64,000 nt of DNA from an unicellular cyanobacterium SU3 (lineage in GTDB: Bacteria > Cyanobacteriota > Cyanobacteriia > Cyanobacteriales > Microcystaceae), in the NCBI GenBank assembly GCA_002172675.1, contig NETF01000037.1:26314-90313 (forward strand), in the 5' to 3' direction. Shown here in pieces: positions 1 through 8,425 of the stretch. Under the pieces are notes generated by a model. That model saw only the letters and a program-made list of their open reading frames with translations. It searched no databases and had not been told where the DNA came from. The number at the start of each line of letters is the position of its first letter. The first letter of the stretch is position 1. The position numbers and the translations under genes are program-made.

Positions 1-582
1 TTGACATTTTTCAAATAAAGCAGCATCATCAGTTACTTGCCAACCCAGTTGATAGCCTTTTTCATGACACTCTTTTAATAAGTTTACTTTAAAGCCTTGA
101 GGGGTTTGTGCAGCCCATAAATTAGAACGATTTGGGGTATCTTGAATAAAGTTATTACTATCAACAATTTTAATCGTATCTTTAACAGAAATAGCGGCAA
201 TTAATCCTTGACAAGTTAAGAGTTCGTCTGCACATCTATCGAATAAATCAGGGGTAACTAAACATCTTGCGCCATCATGAATTAAAACATTATCTGCTGC
301 TTCAGGTAATTCCTGTAAACCGTTATAAACAGAAGCTTGACGAGTTTCTCCTCCCTGGATTAATTCAACAGGAGTGCTAAGAGAAATGGCGTTTAAAATT
401 GTTTTAAATTCAGGGAAATCGTAGGATTGTCCAATAATACCAATCCAATCAATTTTTGGCGAGGCTTCTGCTGCTAAAAGTGTCCAACTTAGTAACGGTT
501 TACCCAAAAGAGTAAGCAGGAGTTTATTGCGTTCGCTTCCCATTCGTTTGCCCATTCCTGCTGCCGGAATTAATAGATACAT
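1..582 (-). CDS. ispD: 2-C-methyl-D-erythritol 4-phosphate cytidylyltransferase, C-terminus outside the window
   Basis: The 194 visible codons start at the ATG at 582 and run off the window edge, so the 3' end is missing. IspD joins CTP to MEP to form CDP-ME in the plastid-type isoprenoid pathway. The glycine-rich nucleotide-binding start LIPAAGMGKRMG lies at about residues 4-15, and the conserved HDGAR motif lies near residue 100, as expected for the family (about 225-230 aa). It faces away from the DUF1802 gene in its own transcription unit. The pathway partner ispF lies 35 kb away in this window. Identification is firm; only the C-terminus cannot be judged. Confidence 0.93.
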   Translation of the reverse strand, partial: MYLLIPAAGMGKRMGSERNKLLLTLLGKPLLSWTLLAAEASPKIDWIGIIGQSYDFPEFKTILNAISLSTPVELIQGGETRQASVYNGLQELPEAADNVLIHDGARCLVTPDLFDRCADELLTCQGLIAAISVKDTIKIVDSNNFIQDTPNRSNLWAAQTPQGFKVNLLKECHEKGYQLGWQVTDDAALFEKCQ

Positions 583-628
583 ACTCTAATCATCTAATAA
601 CTAATTTTTTATTGTACCAAAAAAGCAC

Positions 629-1201
629 TCAAGAAGAGATAATAATTTTTTTAATTTCTTCTACCGTTTTATAGTAGTTTTGTTCAGAGATGACTGGGTA
701 ACTTTTAACTAGGGAAATATTATCATTAAGTTGAATCCAAGAACGACACCCTCCGTAAATTGGGTGATAAGGAATAACCACAGATTCAGGTAAGAGAAAA
801 ACCCGTAACAACAACACAAAAAGAGGCTGATTATTTTTCCAGTTAAATCGTTCTTCGACAAAGTTTTCTGTCCAAATATGATAAGGATAAAGTTGCTTAA
901 TTGCTAACAATTTCTTAACTTGAAAAATAGTAGTAATCTCAGCCCAACTATTAATAGTAATCGTTTCAGGATGCCATCCCGATGACACTGTTGTAACTAA
1001 ATTAGCATAGGCTGACTTTAATAAATGGGGTTTTTGATGTTCATAAGTAGGGTATAATAAGATGGGATTATGATGAACTTTGAACTGTCCGGAAACTTCT
1101 TTAATACCTCCTTTACGTAAGAGCAAAATAGTGTTACCTTTCTCTAGGGCTTTAACAGCAATATCCCACTCTTTTAAAGCATCCTGTAGGTTAGTCAGCA
1201 T
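629..1201 (-). CDS. DUF1802 family protein
   Basis: A 190-aa protein recognised as the cyanobacterial DUF1802 family from its opening (LKEWDIAVKALEKGNTILLLR) and the conserved segment LLYPTYEHQKPHLLK near residues 48-62. No signal peptide or membrane segment is visible, so it is probably cytosolic. Its function is unknown. It lies just upstream of ispD on the same strand, 46 bp apart, and may share its transcript. It is divergent from the hddC-like gene across a 150-bp AT-rich spacer that should carry both promoters. Confidence 0.8.
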   Translation of the reverse strand: MLTNLQDALKEWDIAVKALEKGNTILLLRKGGIKEVSGQFKVHHNPILLYPTYEHQKPHLLKSAYANLVTTVSSGWHPETITINSWAEITTIFQVKKLLAIKQLYPYHIWTENFVEERFNWKNNQPLFVLLLRVFLLPESVVIPYHPIYGGCRSWIQLNDNISLVKSYPVISEQNYYKTVEEIKKIIISS

Positions 1202-1351
1202 AAGGAAAAAATTTCATCAATAACGATCAATAATTATTGTCAAAAAGTTAATTATCAGAGGTTAACAATGGTATCATCAAATAAATTTGATCTCAGATTA
1301 TTGATCACAATCAATAAATTTTAACCATTGATATTGTACTAGAATATATTT

Positions 1352-2086
1352 ATGAATAATATTGCCGCCGTAATTTTAGCAGGGGGATATGGAACACGAG
1401 TTAAGCATCTGCTTCCTAATATTCCAAAACCCATGGCTTCCGTTGTCAATAAACCGTTTTTAGAATGGATAATTCGCTATCTTAAACAACAAGGAATTAC
1501 CCAACAAATTATATCAACTGGCCATTTAGGGGAAGTCATTGAGGAACATTTTAAAACTCATCAGGTCAAGGGAGTAGATATTGACTGTTGCCGTGAAAAT
1601 GAACCATTAGGAACAGCAGGAGGATTTATTAATGCCGTTCAACAAGTTAGTTTATCACCTCAAGCATGGTTAGTTATGAATGGTGACTCTTTAATTGTAG
1701 CTAATTTTCAGGAATTAGTGAAGTACTTAGAGGATCAAGAAGTGGGATGTGTCATTTTAGGGGTATCTGTTAATGATGCGTCTCGTTATGGTTCCCTGGT
1801 ATTTGATGAGTCGAATAATTTGTTGAAGTTTGCTGAGAAAAAAGAGGGAAAAGGTGTTATCAATGGAGGGGTTTATTTATTTCGCCACGAAATTTTAGAA
1901 AAGTTTCCTTCTCAGTTTCCTTTGAGTTTTGAATATGATGTTTTTCCTACCTTACTAAATAAAAAGATTAAAATCAAAGTCCATCCTATTGAAGCACCAT
2001 TTTTAGATATTGGGACTCCAGAGACATTGCCCCAAGCAGAAGCATTTATTAAAGAAAACTTTACGAATTTATTAGAACCATGTTAA
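1352..2086 (+). CDS. NTP-transferase family sugar-1-phosphate nucleotidyltransferase, HddC-like
   Basis: A 244-aa nucleotidyltransferase with the signature ILAGGYGTR followed by IPKPM (about residues 8-28), the NGDS metal/sugar site near residue 110, and the late DIGTPE motif typical of this fold. The closest family I recognise is D-glycero-D-manno-heptose 1-phosphate guanylyltransferase (HddC), which makes GDP-heptose for surface polysaccharide. Its stop overlaps the start of the next gene, a GHMP kinase of HddA type, by 7 bp, so the two are translationally coupled and support each other's assignment. Substrate is inferred from family and context; other sugar phosphates are possible. Confidence 0.75.
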   Translation: MNNIAAVILAGGYGTRVKHLLPNIPKPMASVVNKPFLEWIIRYLKQQGITQQIISTGHLGEVIEEHFKTHQVKGVDIDCCRENEPLGTAGGFINAVQQVSLSPQAWLVMNGDSLIVANFQELVKYLEDQEVGCVILGVSVNDASRYGSLVFDESNNLLKFAEKKEGKGVINGGVYLFRHEILEKFPSQFPLSFEYDVFPTLLNKKIKIKVHPIEAPFLDIGTPETLPQAEAFIKENFTNLLEPC

Positions 2087-3060
2087 TTTCACGCGCGCCA
2101 GTTAGAATTAGTTTTTTTGGAGGGGGAACAGACTATCCAGAGTATTTTTTAGAACAGGGTGGCGCGGTTTTAGCCACAGCTATTGATAAATTTTCTTATG
2201 TTACCGCTAGTCCTTTTCCGAGTCATTTATTTGACTATTTAATTCGAGTTTCCTATCGTAAAGTTGAGTTAGTGAAAACCGTTGAAGATATCGAACATAA
2301 AGTTTATCGTGAATGTTTAAAATTTTGCGGTTTAGATAAAGATATTGAACTCCATAATGTGGCTGACTTACCTGCATTTACAGGCTTGGGTTCATCCTCT
2401 GCGTTTACGGTATCCTTATTACAGGCATTGCATAGTTTTAAAGGGGAATTTGTTAAACCTTTAGACTTAGCTTATGAAGCCATTTATGTCGAACGTCATC
2501 TCGTAAATGATCGAGTGGGATGTCAAGACCAACTAATGTCAGCCATGGGAGGATTTAACTTAGTTGAATTTAGAACAGAAGAGGATATTATTGTTAACCG
2601 AGTGCCTATTTCTCCCCAAAGATTAGCAGAATTTGAATCCCATCTTTTCATTGTTTTTACAGGCATTAAAAGACGGGCAGCTAAAGTCGTAGAAAAACAA
2701 TTAAAACGAGTTAATGATAATACAGAAACTCTCAAACAAATGAGAAAAATGGTTGATCAAGGTTGGGATATTTTAACCAGTAATCAATCTTTATCTGCCT
2801 TTGGGGAATTATTAGACAAAGCTTGGGTTGCGAAAAGAAGTTTAGATACAGTCATATCTAATCCAGAAATCGATCATCTTTATCAAATAGGACAAGAAGC
2901 AGGGGCTTGGGGTGGTAAACTATTAGGTGCGGGTGCAGGGGGTTTTATGTTATTTTTTGCACCCCCGGAAGTTCATCCCCAGTTAGCAAAAACCTTTGCT
3001 AATCATCAGGTACTTTCTGTTAAAATCAATGCCCCAGGTTCTCAAATTATTTTTTCATAA
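2080..3060 (+). CDS. GHMP-type sugar kinase, HddA-like (D-glycero-D-manno-heptose 7-phosphate kinase family)
   Basis: A 326-aa GHMP kinase. Motif 1 at the N-terminus is RAPVRISFFGGGTDYPEY, the ATP-binding motif 2 is LPAFTGLGSSSAF (about residues 97-109), and motif 3 is the late LGAGAGGFMLFF. The FGGGTDYPEY form is typical of the HddA/fucokinase-like branch. It overlaps the preceding nucleotidyltransferase by 7 bp, which suggests a kinase plus nucleotidylyltransferase module making an activated heptose or related sugar. The isomerase, phosphatase and epimerase usually needed for GDP-heptose are not in this window. The family is certain, the exact substrate is not. Confidence 0.78.
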   Translation: MLISRAPVRISFFGGGTDYPEYFLEQGGAVLATAIDKFSYVTASPFPSHLFDYLIRVSYRKVELVKTVEDIEHKVYRECLKFCGLDKDIELHNVADLPAFTGLGSSSAFTVSLLQALHSFKGEFVKPLDLAYEAIYVERHLVNDRVGCQDQLMSAMGGFNLVEFRTEEDIIVNRVPISPQRLAEFESHLFIVFTGIKRRAAKVVEKQLKRVNDNTETLKQMRKMVDQGWDILTSNQSLSAFGELLDKAWVAKRSLDTVISNPEIDHLYQIGQEAGAWGGKLLGAGAGGFMLFFAPPEVHPQLAKTFANHQVLSVKINAPGSQIIFS

Positions 3061-3086
3061 TTTGATTGAATATCAAACTTTTAAAA

Positions 3087-4409
3087 ATGATAATTTATGC
3101 TTATTTTTATAGTGAACCTTTACTAGAAACTGATTTAGATATTTCTATTATTCCCTTAAAACTAGAAAAAGTTTATCATGATTTAGGCGCGAGAAATGAA
3201 TTAGAAAAACTCTTAAATGATTGTAAAGAGCAACCGCCTAATTATCTTTTGATTCGTAAATTAGGAGAATTAGGAGATAATTATCAAATTGTCAAGGATA
3301 ATTATGAAAAGTTAACTAATTTAGGAATAAAAATACTTATTTTAGAGAATCAAAAATTAACTAATTTAGATAAATTAGAATTATTAGAAAATACAACAAA
3401 AATTGATATTAATGATTCAAAACTATTAGAAACTATCAAAGAAAATCAAAGAAATTTATCCGTTAAAAAAGGACAAGCTTTAAGAAGAATTAACGCCTTA
3501 CCCCCTCCAGGAAAAGCCCCTTATGGCTACCGTCGAGGAAAAGACTGTTATATTATAGATCGTAGTACCGCCCCGATTATTAAAGACTTTTTTGGACAAT
3601 TTTTGTTATTTGGATCATTACGAGGTGCAGTTAACTATTTAGCCAAACGATACGGTAAAAAAATCTCTGTTTCTACGGGGAGTCGTTGGTTAAAAAATCC
3701 TGTTTATCGAGGAGACTTACAATACAAAAAGAACGAAATTATTTCTAATACTCATCTGCCGATTATTTCCAGAGAAGAAGCCGCCCAAATTGATCGTTTA
3801 TTGGGTAGAAATCGGAAATTATCTACAAAAACCGCTAGTGCAAAACATTCTTTAGTGGGTTTAGTGAGTTGTCAAAAATGCCATAATTCTATGATAATTA
3901 ACCATGTTACCCAAAGAAAAAAAAAGAAAGACTATCTCTATATTCGTCCACAAAACTGTCCTTTAAACCCTCAATGCAAAGCTATTCCTTATCAAGACGT
4001 TTTAAACCGAACCATTGATTATATTTGTGAAAATTTTCCCAAAAAAGTAAAAGGTTTTGATCCTAAACAAATAGAAAATTATAAAAATAATATTAAAACT
4101 CAAATAGAAGAAAAAAAACACATAATCAATCAATTAACTCCTTTAATTCAATCTAATATTCTTGATGAAAAAACAGCTAAGCTAAGACGTTATACTTTAA
4201 ATTTAGAAATTAGTCAATTACGTTCTCAACTTGAACAACTTCCCCCAGAAAACTTAAAAAAGATTGCTGAAGCTGTTTCCTTACCAAGATTTTGGCAAGA
4301 CTTATCAGAAGCAGAAAGACGGTTTTACTTTCGAGAATTTATTCGTCAGATTTATATCGAACAAACCTCGAAAGTCCAATGGAATTTGGAAATTACTTTT
4401 ATTATCTAA
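3087..4409 (+). CDS. Large serine recombinase-like protein with a degraded catalytic domain
   Basis: A 440-aa protein from the ATG at 3087; an upstream TTG at 3066 is possible, and neither start has a clear ribosome site. From about residue 130 it shows the Recombinase domain (PPPGKAPYGYRR, then a segment ending in WLKNPVYRGDL), a zinc-ribbon-like cysteine pattern (CQKCH, later CPLNPQC) and a C-terminal coiled-coil stretch, all typical of large serine integrases. The N-terminal resolvase part keeps YAYFYS, where the serine sits, but the usual arginines (YxRVS and RLGRS) are replaced by YFYS and KLGELGDN. It probably cannot cut DNA as a normal integrase. It starts 26 bp after the HddA-like kinase stop. 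Confidence 0.72.
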   Translation: MIIYAYFYSEPLLETDLDISIIPLKLEKVYHDLGARNELEKLLNDCKEQPPNYLLIRKLGELGDNYQIVKDNYEKLTNLGIKILILENQKLTNLDKLELLENTTKIDINDSKLLETIKENQRNLSVKKGQALRRINALPPPGKAPYGYRRGKDCYIIDRSTAPIIKDFFGQFLLFGSLRGAVNYLAKRYGKKISVSTGSRWLKNPVYRGDLQYKKNEIISNTHLPIISREEAAQIDRLLGRNRKLSTKTASAKHSLVGLVSCQKCHNSMIINHVTQRKKKKDYLYIRPQNCPLNPQCKAIPYQDVLNRTIDYICENFPKKVKGFDPKQIENYKNNIKTQIEEKKHIINQLTPLIQSNILDEKTAKLRRYTLNLEISQLRSQLEQLPPENLKKIAEAVSLPRFWQDLSEAERRFYFREFIRQIYIEQTSKVQWNLEITFII

Positions 4410-4639
4410 TCCCATTAAGCGATCATTAATTTCGTTCTTCCCAGTCAATTTTTTTTTGTTTTTTTTGACTAAAAGCTTCAGTAGAACTTATTCTAAGAAT
4501 ATTAACTCTTTACCAATATTGTCCAGCTATGTCTCAATAATTTCTTGAGTCAACTGAGTCTTTCTGAAAGTAGTTGATGGCAGTCAAATACCACATAATC
4601 TGTCCATTCAATGTTATATTTAGAAAGTTTTCTTTATGA
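4410..4639. other. Intergenic spacer, AT-rich, no gene seen
   Basis: A 230-bp spacer holding a small inverted repeat (AGTCAA ... TTGACT) around long T-runs at about 4441-4472, which could act as a terminator for the hddC-hddA-recombinase unit. I see no RNA gene or further coding. Confidence 0.4.
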
Positions 4640-5581
4640 ATGAAAAAAGTAACATTTCTTATTTCTTATATGCCAGAGGAATCGACTCGCGCAATTTACG
4701 CTGCCATGATTGCCAATATAGCTATTGGTGTGGCTAAATTTTTCGGTGCTGCCATTAGTGGTAGCTCAGCTATGTTATCTGAGGGAATTCACTCAGTTGT
4801 TGACTCGATTAATGAGATTTTACTACTTTATGGTCTCAAACGGAGCAAAAAAGAGCCTGATGACGATCATCCTTTGGGACACGGCCAAGAAATTTATTTC
4901 TGGTCTTTGGTCGTTGCTGTTCTAATTTTTGCTCTGGGAGGTGGTATATCAATTTATGAGGGATTTAAGTCTTTCTATGATTCGAGAGACTCTATTAACG
5001 CTATTGTAAGTTACGGAGTTCTTTCTATTGCTGCGGTATTTGAAGGAACGGCTCTTTTTATTTCTGTGGGGGAGTTTAATCAGGAACGTGCTGACCAAGA
5101 TATTAGTTTCTGGAAAGCACTACGCCGTAGTAAAAATCCCACTACTTTTGTTGTGATTTTTGAAGATATTGCAGCACTATTAGGCATTACTGTAGCTATT
5201 TTAGGGGTATTTTTGAGTGAATTGACAGGTAGAATGTTTTACGACGGATTAGCCTCTATTATTATTGGAATTATTCTTACAATTGTCGCTGTTGTGCTGG
5301 TTATCGAAACAAAAGGTTTATTGATAGGAGAAAGTGCATTTCCTGAAGTCAGAGATAGTATCAAAAATATTGTGATTAAAGATACATCGGTTAGTAAAGT
5401 AGAATCTCCTATCACCCTACAACTTGGACCTAAGGACATTTTATTAGCTTTGAGTATCGAGTTTCAAGATGATTTGACCTCTGATCAAATTGAAGTTGCG
5501 ATTCGTCGAATTAAAGCAGATATTTGGGCTTCTCATCATGAGGTTAAGCGTATTTTTATTGAAGCTCGCTCTATTAATTGA
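4640..5581 (+). CDS. Cation diffusion facilitator family transporter
   Basis: A 313-aa membrane protein of the CDF/ZnT family, moving divalent metal ions out of the cytoplasm in exchange for protons. TM1 (about residues 15-35) leads into SSAMLSEGIHSVVDSINE, the TM2 motif with metal-binding His and Asp. The loop DDHPLGHGQEIYFW is strongly conserved. TM5 carries VVIFEDIAALLG, with Glu-Asp where many zinc exporters have His-x-x-x-Asp. A cytoplasmic C-terminal domain with a late histidine pair follows. Homologues usually begin near the internal Met at 4670 (MPEESTRA), so the first ten residues are uncertain. It is flanked by independent genes; metal specificity cannot be read. Confidence 0.85.
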   Translation: MKKVTFLISYMPEESTRAIYAAMIANIAIGVAKFFGAAISGSSAMLSEGIHSVVDSINEILLLYGLKRSKKEPDDDHPLGHGQEIYFWSLVVAVLIFALGGGISIYEGFKSFYDSRDSINAIVSYGVLSIAAVFEGTALFISVGEFNQERADQDISFWKALRRSKNPTTFVVIFEDIAALLGITVAILGVFLSELTGRMFYDGLASIIIGIILTIVAVVLVIETKGLLIGESAFPEVRDSIKNIVIKDTSVSKVESPITLQLGPKDILLALSIEFQDDLTSDQIEVAIRRIKADIWASHHEVKRIFIEARSIN

Positions 5582-5621
5582 GGCCCTATCTTTAATTTTA
5601 ATAAAATTGTCAAATTATTAT

Positions 5622-6026
5622 TTAGAAAGTAGTAGAAATTGCTTGCACCGGACAAGCAGGAATACACTGTTCACAAACCACGCAACGCGATCGCCGAAAG
5701 GTTAATTTAAAGGTTTCGGGTTCAAGAATTAAGGCTTCTGTGGGACAAACCCCAGTACATAATCCACAGTCGACACATTGATCTTCATTAATACTAATTT
5801 CACGACTGGCCAAGGATACCCCAATATCTTGAGCTTGCATCCAATCAATGGCCGCTTCAATGGCATCAATATCCCCTAACAATTCTAATACTAATTTCCC
5901 CACTTGATTCGGGGCAACTTGAGCGCGAATAATATTAGAAGCAATATTGAAATCTTTAGCTAAACGATAGGTTAATGGCATTTGTACCGTACGCTTTGGG
6001 AAAGTAAGAGTGACTCGTTTTTTCAT
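5622..6026 (-). CDS. NIL domain plus 2[4Fe-4S] ferredoxin protein
   Basis: A 134-aa soluble protein. Residues 1-75 form a NIL domain, a small ACT-like ligand-sensing fold first known from methionine ABC transporters. Residues 80-134 form a bacterial ferredoxin with two clusters bound by CVDCGLCTGVCP and CVVCEQCIPACP. This fusion is common in cyanobacteria and in organisms with sulfur-amino-acid regulation. A role in electron transfer linked to sulfur metabolism is an inference. The gene lies convergent to the CDF transporter, 40 bp apart, and divergent from the thioredoxin-like gene. Confidence 0.85.
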   Translation of the reverse strand: MKKRVTLTFPKRTVQMPLTYRLAKDFNIASNIIRAQVAPNQVGKLVLELLGDIDAIEAAIDWMQAQDIGVSLASREISINEDQCVDCGLCTGVCPTEALILEPETFKLTFRRSRCVVCEQCIPACPVQAISTTF

Positions 6027-6124
6027 AATTTAACTGAAGTTACAACCTTAAATTTAATCTCAAAAAAAGATAAAATATTATAGAATATATAAACAGTAAA
6101 AACCTTTTTTCTTTAAAAACTTAT

Positions 6125-6676
6125 ATGTCTGAAATTGTTAATGCTAATCGTATCAGAAATACTATTATCGCCTTTGTTGCTATTGCTCTTAGTATAGCGA
6201 TATTTTTTGCTTTTCAAAGCCAAACTGGTTCGGTTTCTTTAGAAGGTCAAGCCAAGGAGTCAACCCCCATTGAAGTGGCTATGAACAATGGAAAACCCAC
6301 GTTAACCGAATTTTATGCTGATTGGTGTACCAGTTGCCAGGCTATGGCTCCAGAATTAGCTCAATTGAAGCAAAAATATGGAGATTCGGTCAACTTCGTC
6401 ATGCTCAATGTGGACAATAATAAGTGGTTGCCCGAAATTCTCCGTTATCGTGTTGATGGTATCCCTCATTTTGTCTTTATTGACGATCAAGGAAAAGCGA
6501 TCGCCCAAACCATAGGTGAACAACCCCCATCAGTCATGGAAGCCAACTTAAACGCCTTAATTGACCATCAAACCTTACCCTATGCTGCTTCTACGGGACA
6601 AACCTCTGAGTTAAAGAGTCCCGATAATCAAACGATTGATCCCCGTAGTCACAGTTCCCAAGCAAAGTCTGGGTAA
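6125..6676 (+). CDS. txlA: Membrane-anchored thioredoxin-like protein, TxlA/HCF164-like
   Basis: A 183-aa protein with one N-terminal membrane segment (about residues 11-29) and a thioredoxin domain carrying the redox motif FYADWCTSC near residue 64 and the cis-proline loop DGIPHFVF. It matches the cyanobacterial TxlA family, related to plant HCF164, which faces the thylakoid lumen and delivers reducing equivalents for cytochrome b6f assembly. The C-terminal tail after residue 155 is polar and probably disordered. It is divergent from the NIL-ferredoxin gene across about 100 bp. Gene symbol is by family resemblance only. Confidence 0.8.
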   Translation: MSEIVNANRIRNTIIAFVAIALSIAIFFAFQSQTGSVSLEGQAKESTPIEVAMNNGKPTLTEFYADWCTSCQAMAPELAQLKQKYGDSVNFVMLNVDNNKWLPEILRYRVDGIPHFVFIDDQGKAIAQTIGEQPPSVMEANLNALIDHQTLPYAASTGQTSELKSPDNQTIDPRSHSSQAKSG

Positions 6677-6715
6677 GTTCGGAGTTCGGAGTTTGGGGTT
6701 CGGGGTTCAAGAAGA
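6677..6715. repeat. Short tandem repeat of a TTCGGAG-type heptamer
   Basis: Directly after the thioredoxin stop, a degenerate run of GTTCGGAG/GTTTGGGG units repeats about four times. Similar heptamer-like runs occur between other genes of this window (12882-12925, 19041-19073, 29383-29409, 41620-41642). They resemble the short tandemly repeated repetitive sequences of cyanobacteria; no function is evident. Confidence 0.5.
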
Positions 6716-6754
6716 CTATTAATATTGTCTCCCCGACTCCCTGCTCCCTCTGCT

Positions 6755-8260
6755 TTACTCTTCAATCCAATGTTTTGACCGTTCGACTGCTCTAGTCCAA
6801 CTCAAAAAGTTCTCTTGTACTGCTGAGGCATTTTTTCCAGGTTCAAAGACCCGATCAATTTTACGACGGGCGATCAAATCGTCATAATTATCCCAATAAC
6901 CCACCGTTAACCCGGCTCCGAAAGCAGCACCTTGTGCTGTCGCATCTAAAACAACCGGGCGTTCAATGGGAACCCCTAACGCATCGGCCTGAAACTGCAT
7001 TAAAAAGTTATTTTGAGAGGCACCGCCATCGACTTTTAACCGTGCTACCGATAAATCTGAATCTTTATTCATCGCGTCTACCACTTCTTTTACCTGATAA
7101 GCGATCGCTTCTAAAACCGCTCTTACCATGTGTTCTCGTTGTACACCGCCTGTAATACCCACATATAACCCTCTGGCTGACATATCCCAGTGAGGTGCCC
7201 CTAACCCACTTAAAGCAGGCACAAAATAAACCCCATTAGTATCAGCCACTTGATTACAAATCGCTTCGGTTTCGGCCGCGCTGTTAATCAGTTTAATGCC
7301 ATCCCGTAGCCATTGAATGGAAGCCCCGGCGGTAAAAATAGCCCCTTCTAGGGCGTAATTGGTGGATTGATCTTTAGTCCAAGCAATGGTGGATAATAGA
7401 CCATTGGGAGAACGCATTACCTCATGGCCCGCTTGTACAATGAGAAACGCCCCTGTTCCATAGGTGCATTTCAGTAACCCCGGACGATTGCAACCATGAG
7501 CAAATAAGGCAGCTTGTTGATCGCCAAAAATGGCGGTAATGGGAATTTCGACCCCTAATAAGTCAGCATCCGTATGACCAAATATTCCCATACTCGGTTT
7601 AATTTCCGGCATAATGTGGGCAGGAATATTAAATAGGTCTAGTAAAGTTTCATCCCAGTTCCGAGTATCAAGATTCATCAACATGGTACGACAGGCGTTA
7701 CTATGGTCTGTGGCGTGAACTTTTCGGCCTGTTAAGTTCCACAGCATCCAAGTATCCACCGTTCCAGCGATGACGTTATCAAAATTAGTATCTGGTTTAT
7801 GTTCTTTTACCCAATCTATTAACCAGGCCAATTTTGTTGCCGAGAAATAGGGATCTAATACTAATCCGGTGCGGTTTTCAATCTCTTCTACCTTACCCAT
7901 TTCTCTCAATTGACTGCACATCGGCGAGGTGCGTCTATCTTGCCAAACGATCGCTTTATGGAGGGGTTTGCCGGTAGTTTTATCCCACAATAGACAAGTT
8001 TCCCGTTGTACTGTTAAACCAATGGCTGCGATATCTTTAGCCGCAATATGGGTCTTTTCTAGGACTTGTTCGAGTACACTAAGAGTATCTTGCCAAATTT
8101 CTAGGGCATCGTGTTCTAGCCAACCGGGTTGGGGATAATGTTGGGTGAGTTCTTTGTACGCTTGGCCAATCATTCCCCCTTCATGATTAAAGAGAATTGC
8201 ACGGTTGCCAGTGGTTCCTAAATCAAGAGCTAAGATATATTTTGTTTTATTATCTGTCAT
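6755..8260 (-). CDS. glpK: Glycerol kinase
   Basis: A 501-aa FGGY kinase from the ATG at 8260; a GTG 12 bp upstream is also in frame, but AGGG sits 11 nt before the ATG. It phosphorylates glycerol to glycerol 3-phosphate using ATP. Visible landmarks are ALDLGTTGNRAILF (phosphate 1 loop), AIVWQDRRTSP (substrate loop), TYGTGAFL, and the C-terminal DGGASQNNFLMQFQADALG, all diagnostic of GlpK; length fits. The usual GTTSSR of the first loop is GTTGNR here. No glycerol facilitator or glycerol-3-phosphate dehydrogenase is adjacent. It is convergent with the thioredoxin-like gene. Confidence 0.93.
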   Translation of the reverse strand: MTDNKTKYILALDLGTTGNRAILFNHEGGMIGQAYKELTQHYPQPGWLEHDALEIWQDTLSVLEQVLEKTHIAAKDIAAIGLTVQRETCLLWDKTTGKPLHKAIVWQDRRTSPMCSQLREMGKVEEIENRTGLVLDPYFSATKLAWLIDWVKEHKPDTNFDNVIAGTVDTWMLWNLTGRKVHATDHSNACRTMLMNLDTRNWDETLLDLFNIPAHIMPEIKPSMGIFGHTDADLLGVEIPITAIFGDQQAALFAHGCNRPGLLKCTYGTGAFLIVQAGHEVMRSPNGLLSTIAWTKDQSTNYALEGAIFTAGASIQWLRDGIKLINSAAETEAICNQVADTNGVYFVPALSGLGAPHWDMSARGLYVGITGGVQREHMVRAVLEAIAYQVKEVVDAMNKDSDLSVARLKVDGGASQNNFLMQFQADALGVPIERPVVLDATAQGAAFGAGLTVGYWDNYDDLIARRKIDRVFEPGKNASAVQENFLSWTRAVERSKHWIEE

Positions 8261-8425
8261 TGGTGATAACACCCTGAATTCTTTTCTTTTTGTTGTTGCT
8301 AAACATTTTAATCAAATAATGAAACTATAGATAATTGAGAATAACTTAGGACAATAATGACAGAGCAACGTGTCGATTAGGATAATCCTTGGAAAGAAGC
8401 CTTATCACTGTATTTTCAACCGTTT

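Noticed and set aside
2523..2735. Minus-strand open frame inside the HddA-like gene
   Set aside because: It lies fully within a well-supported gene and has no recognisable pattern; it is a shadow frame.
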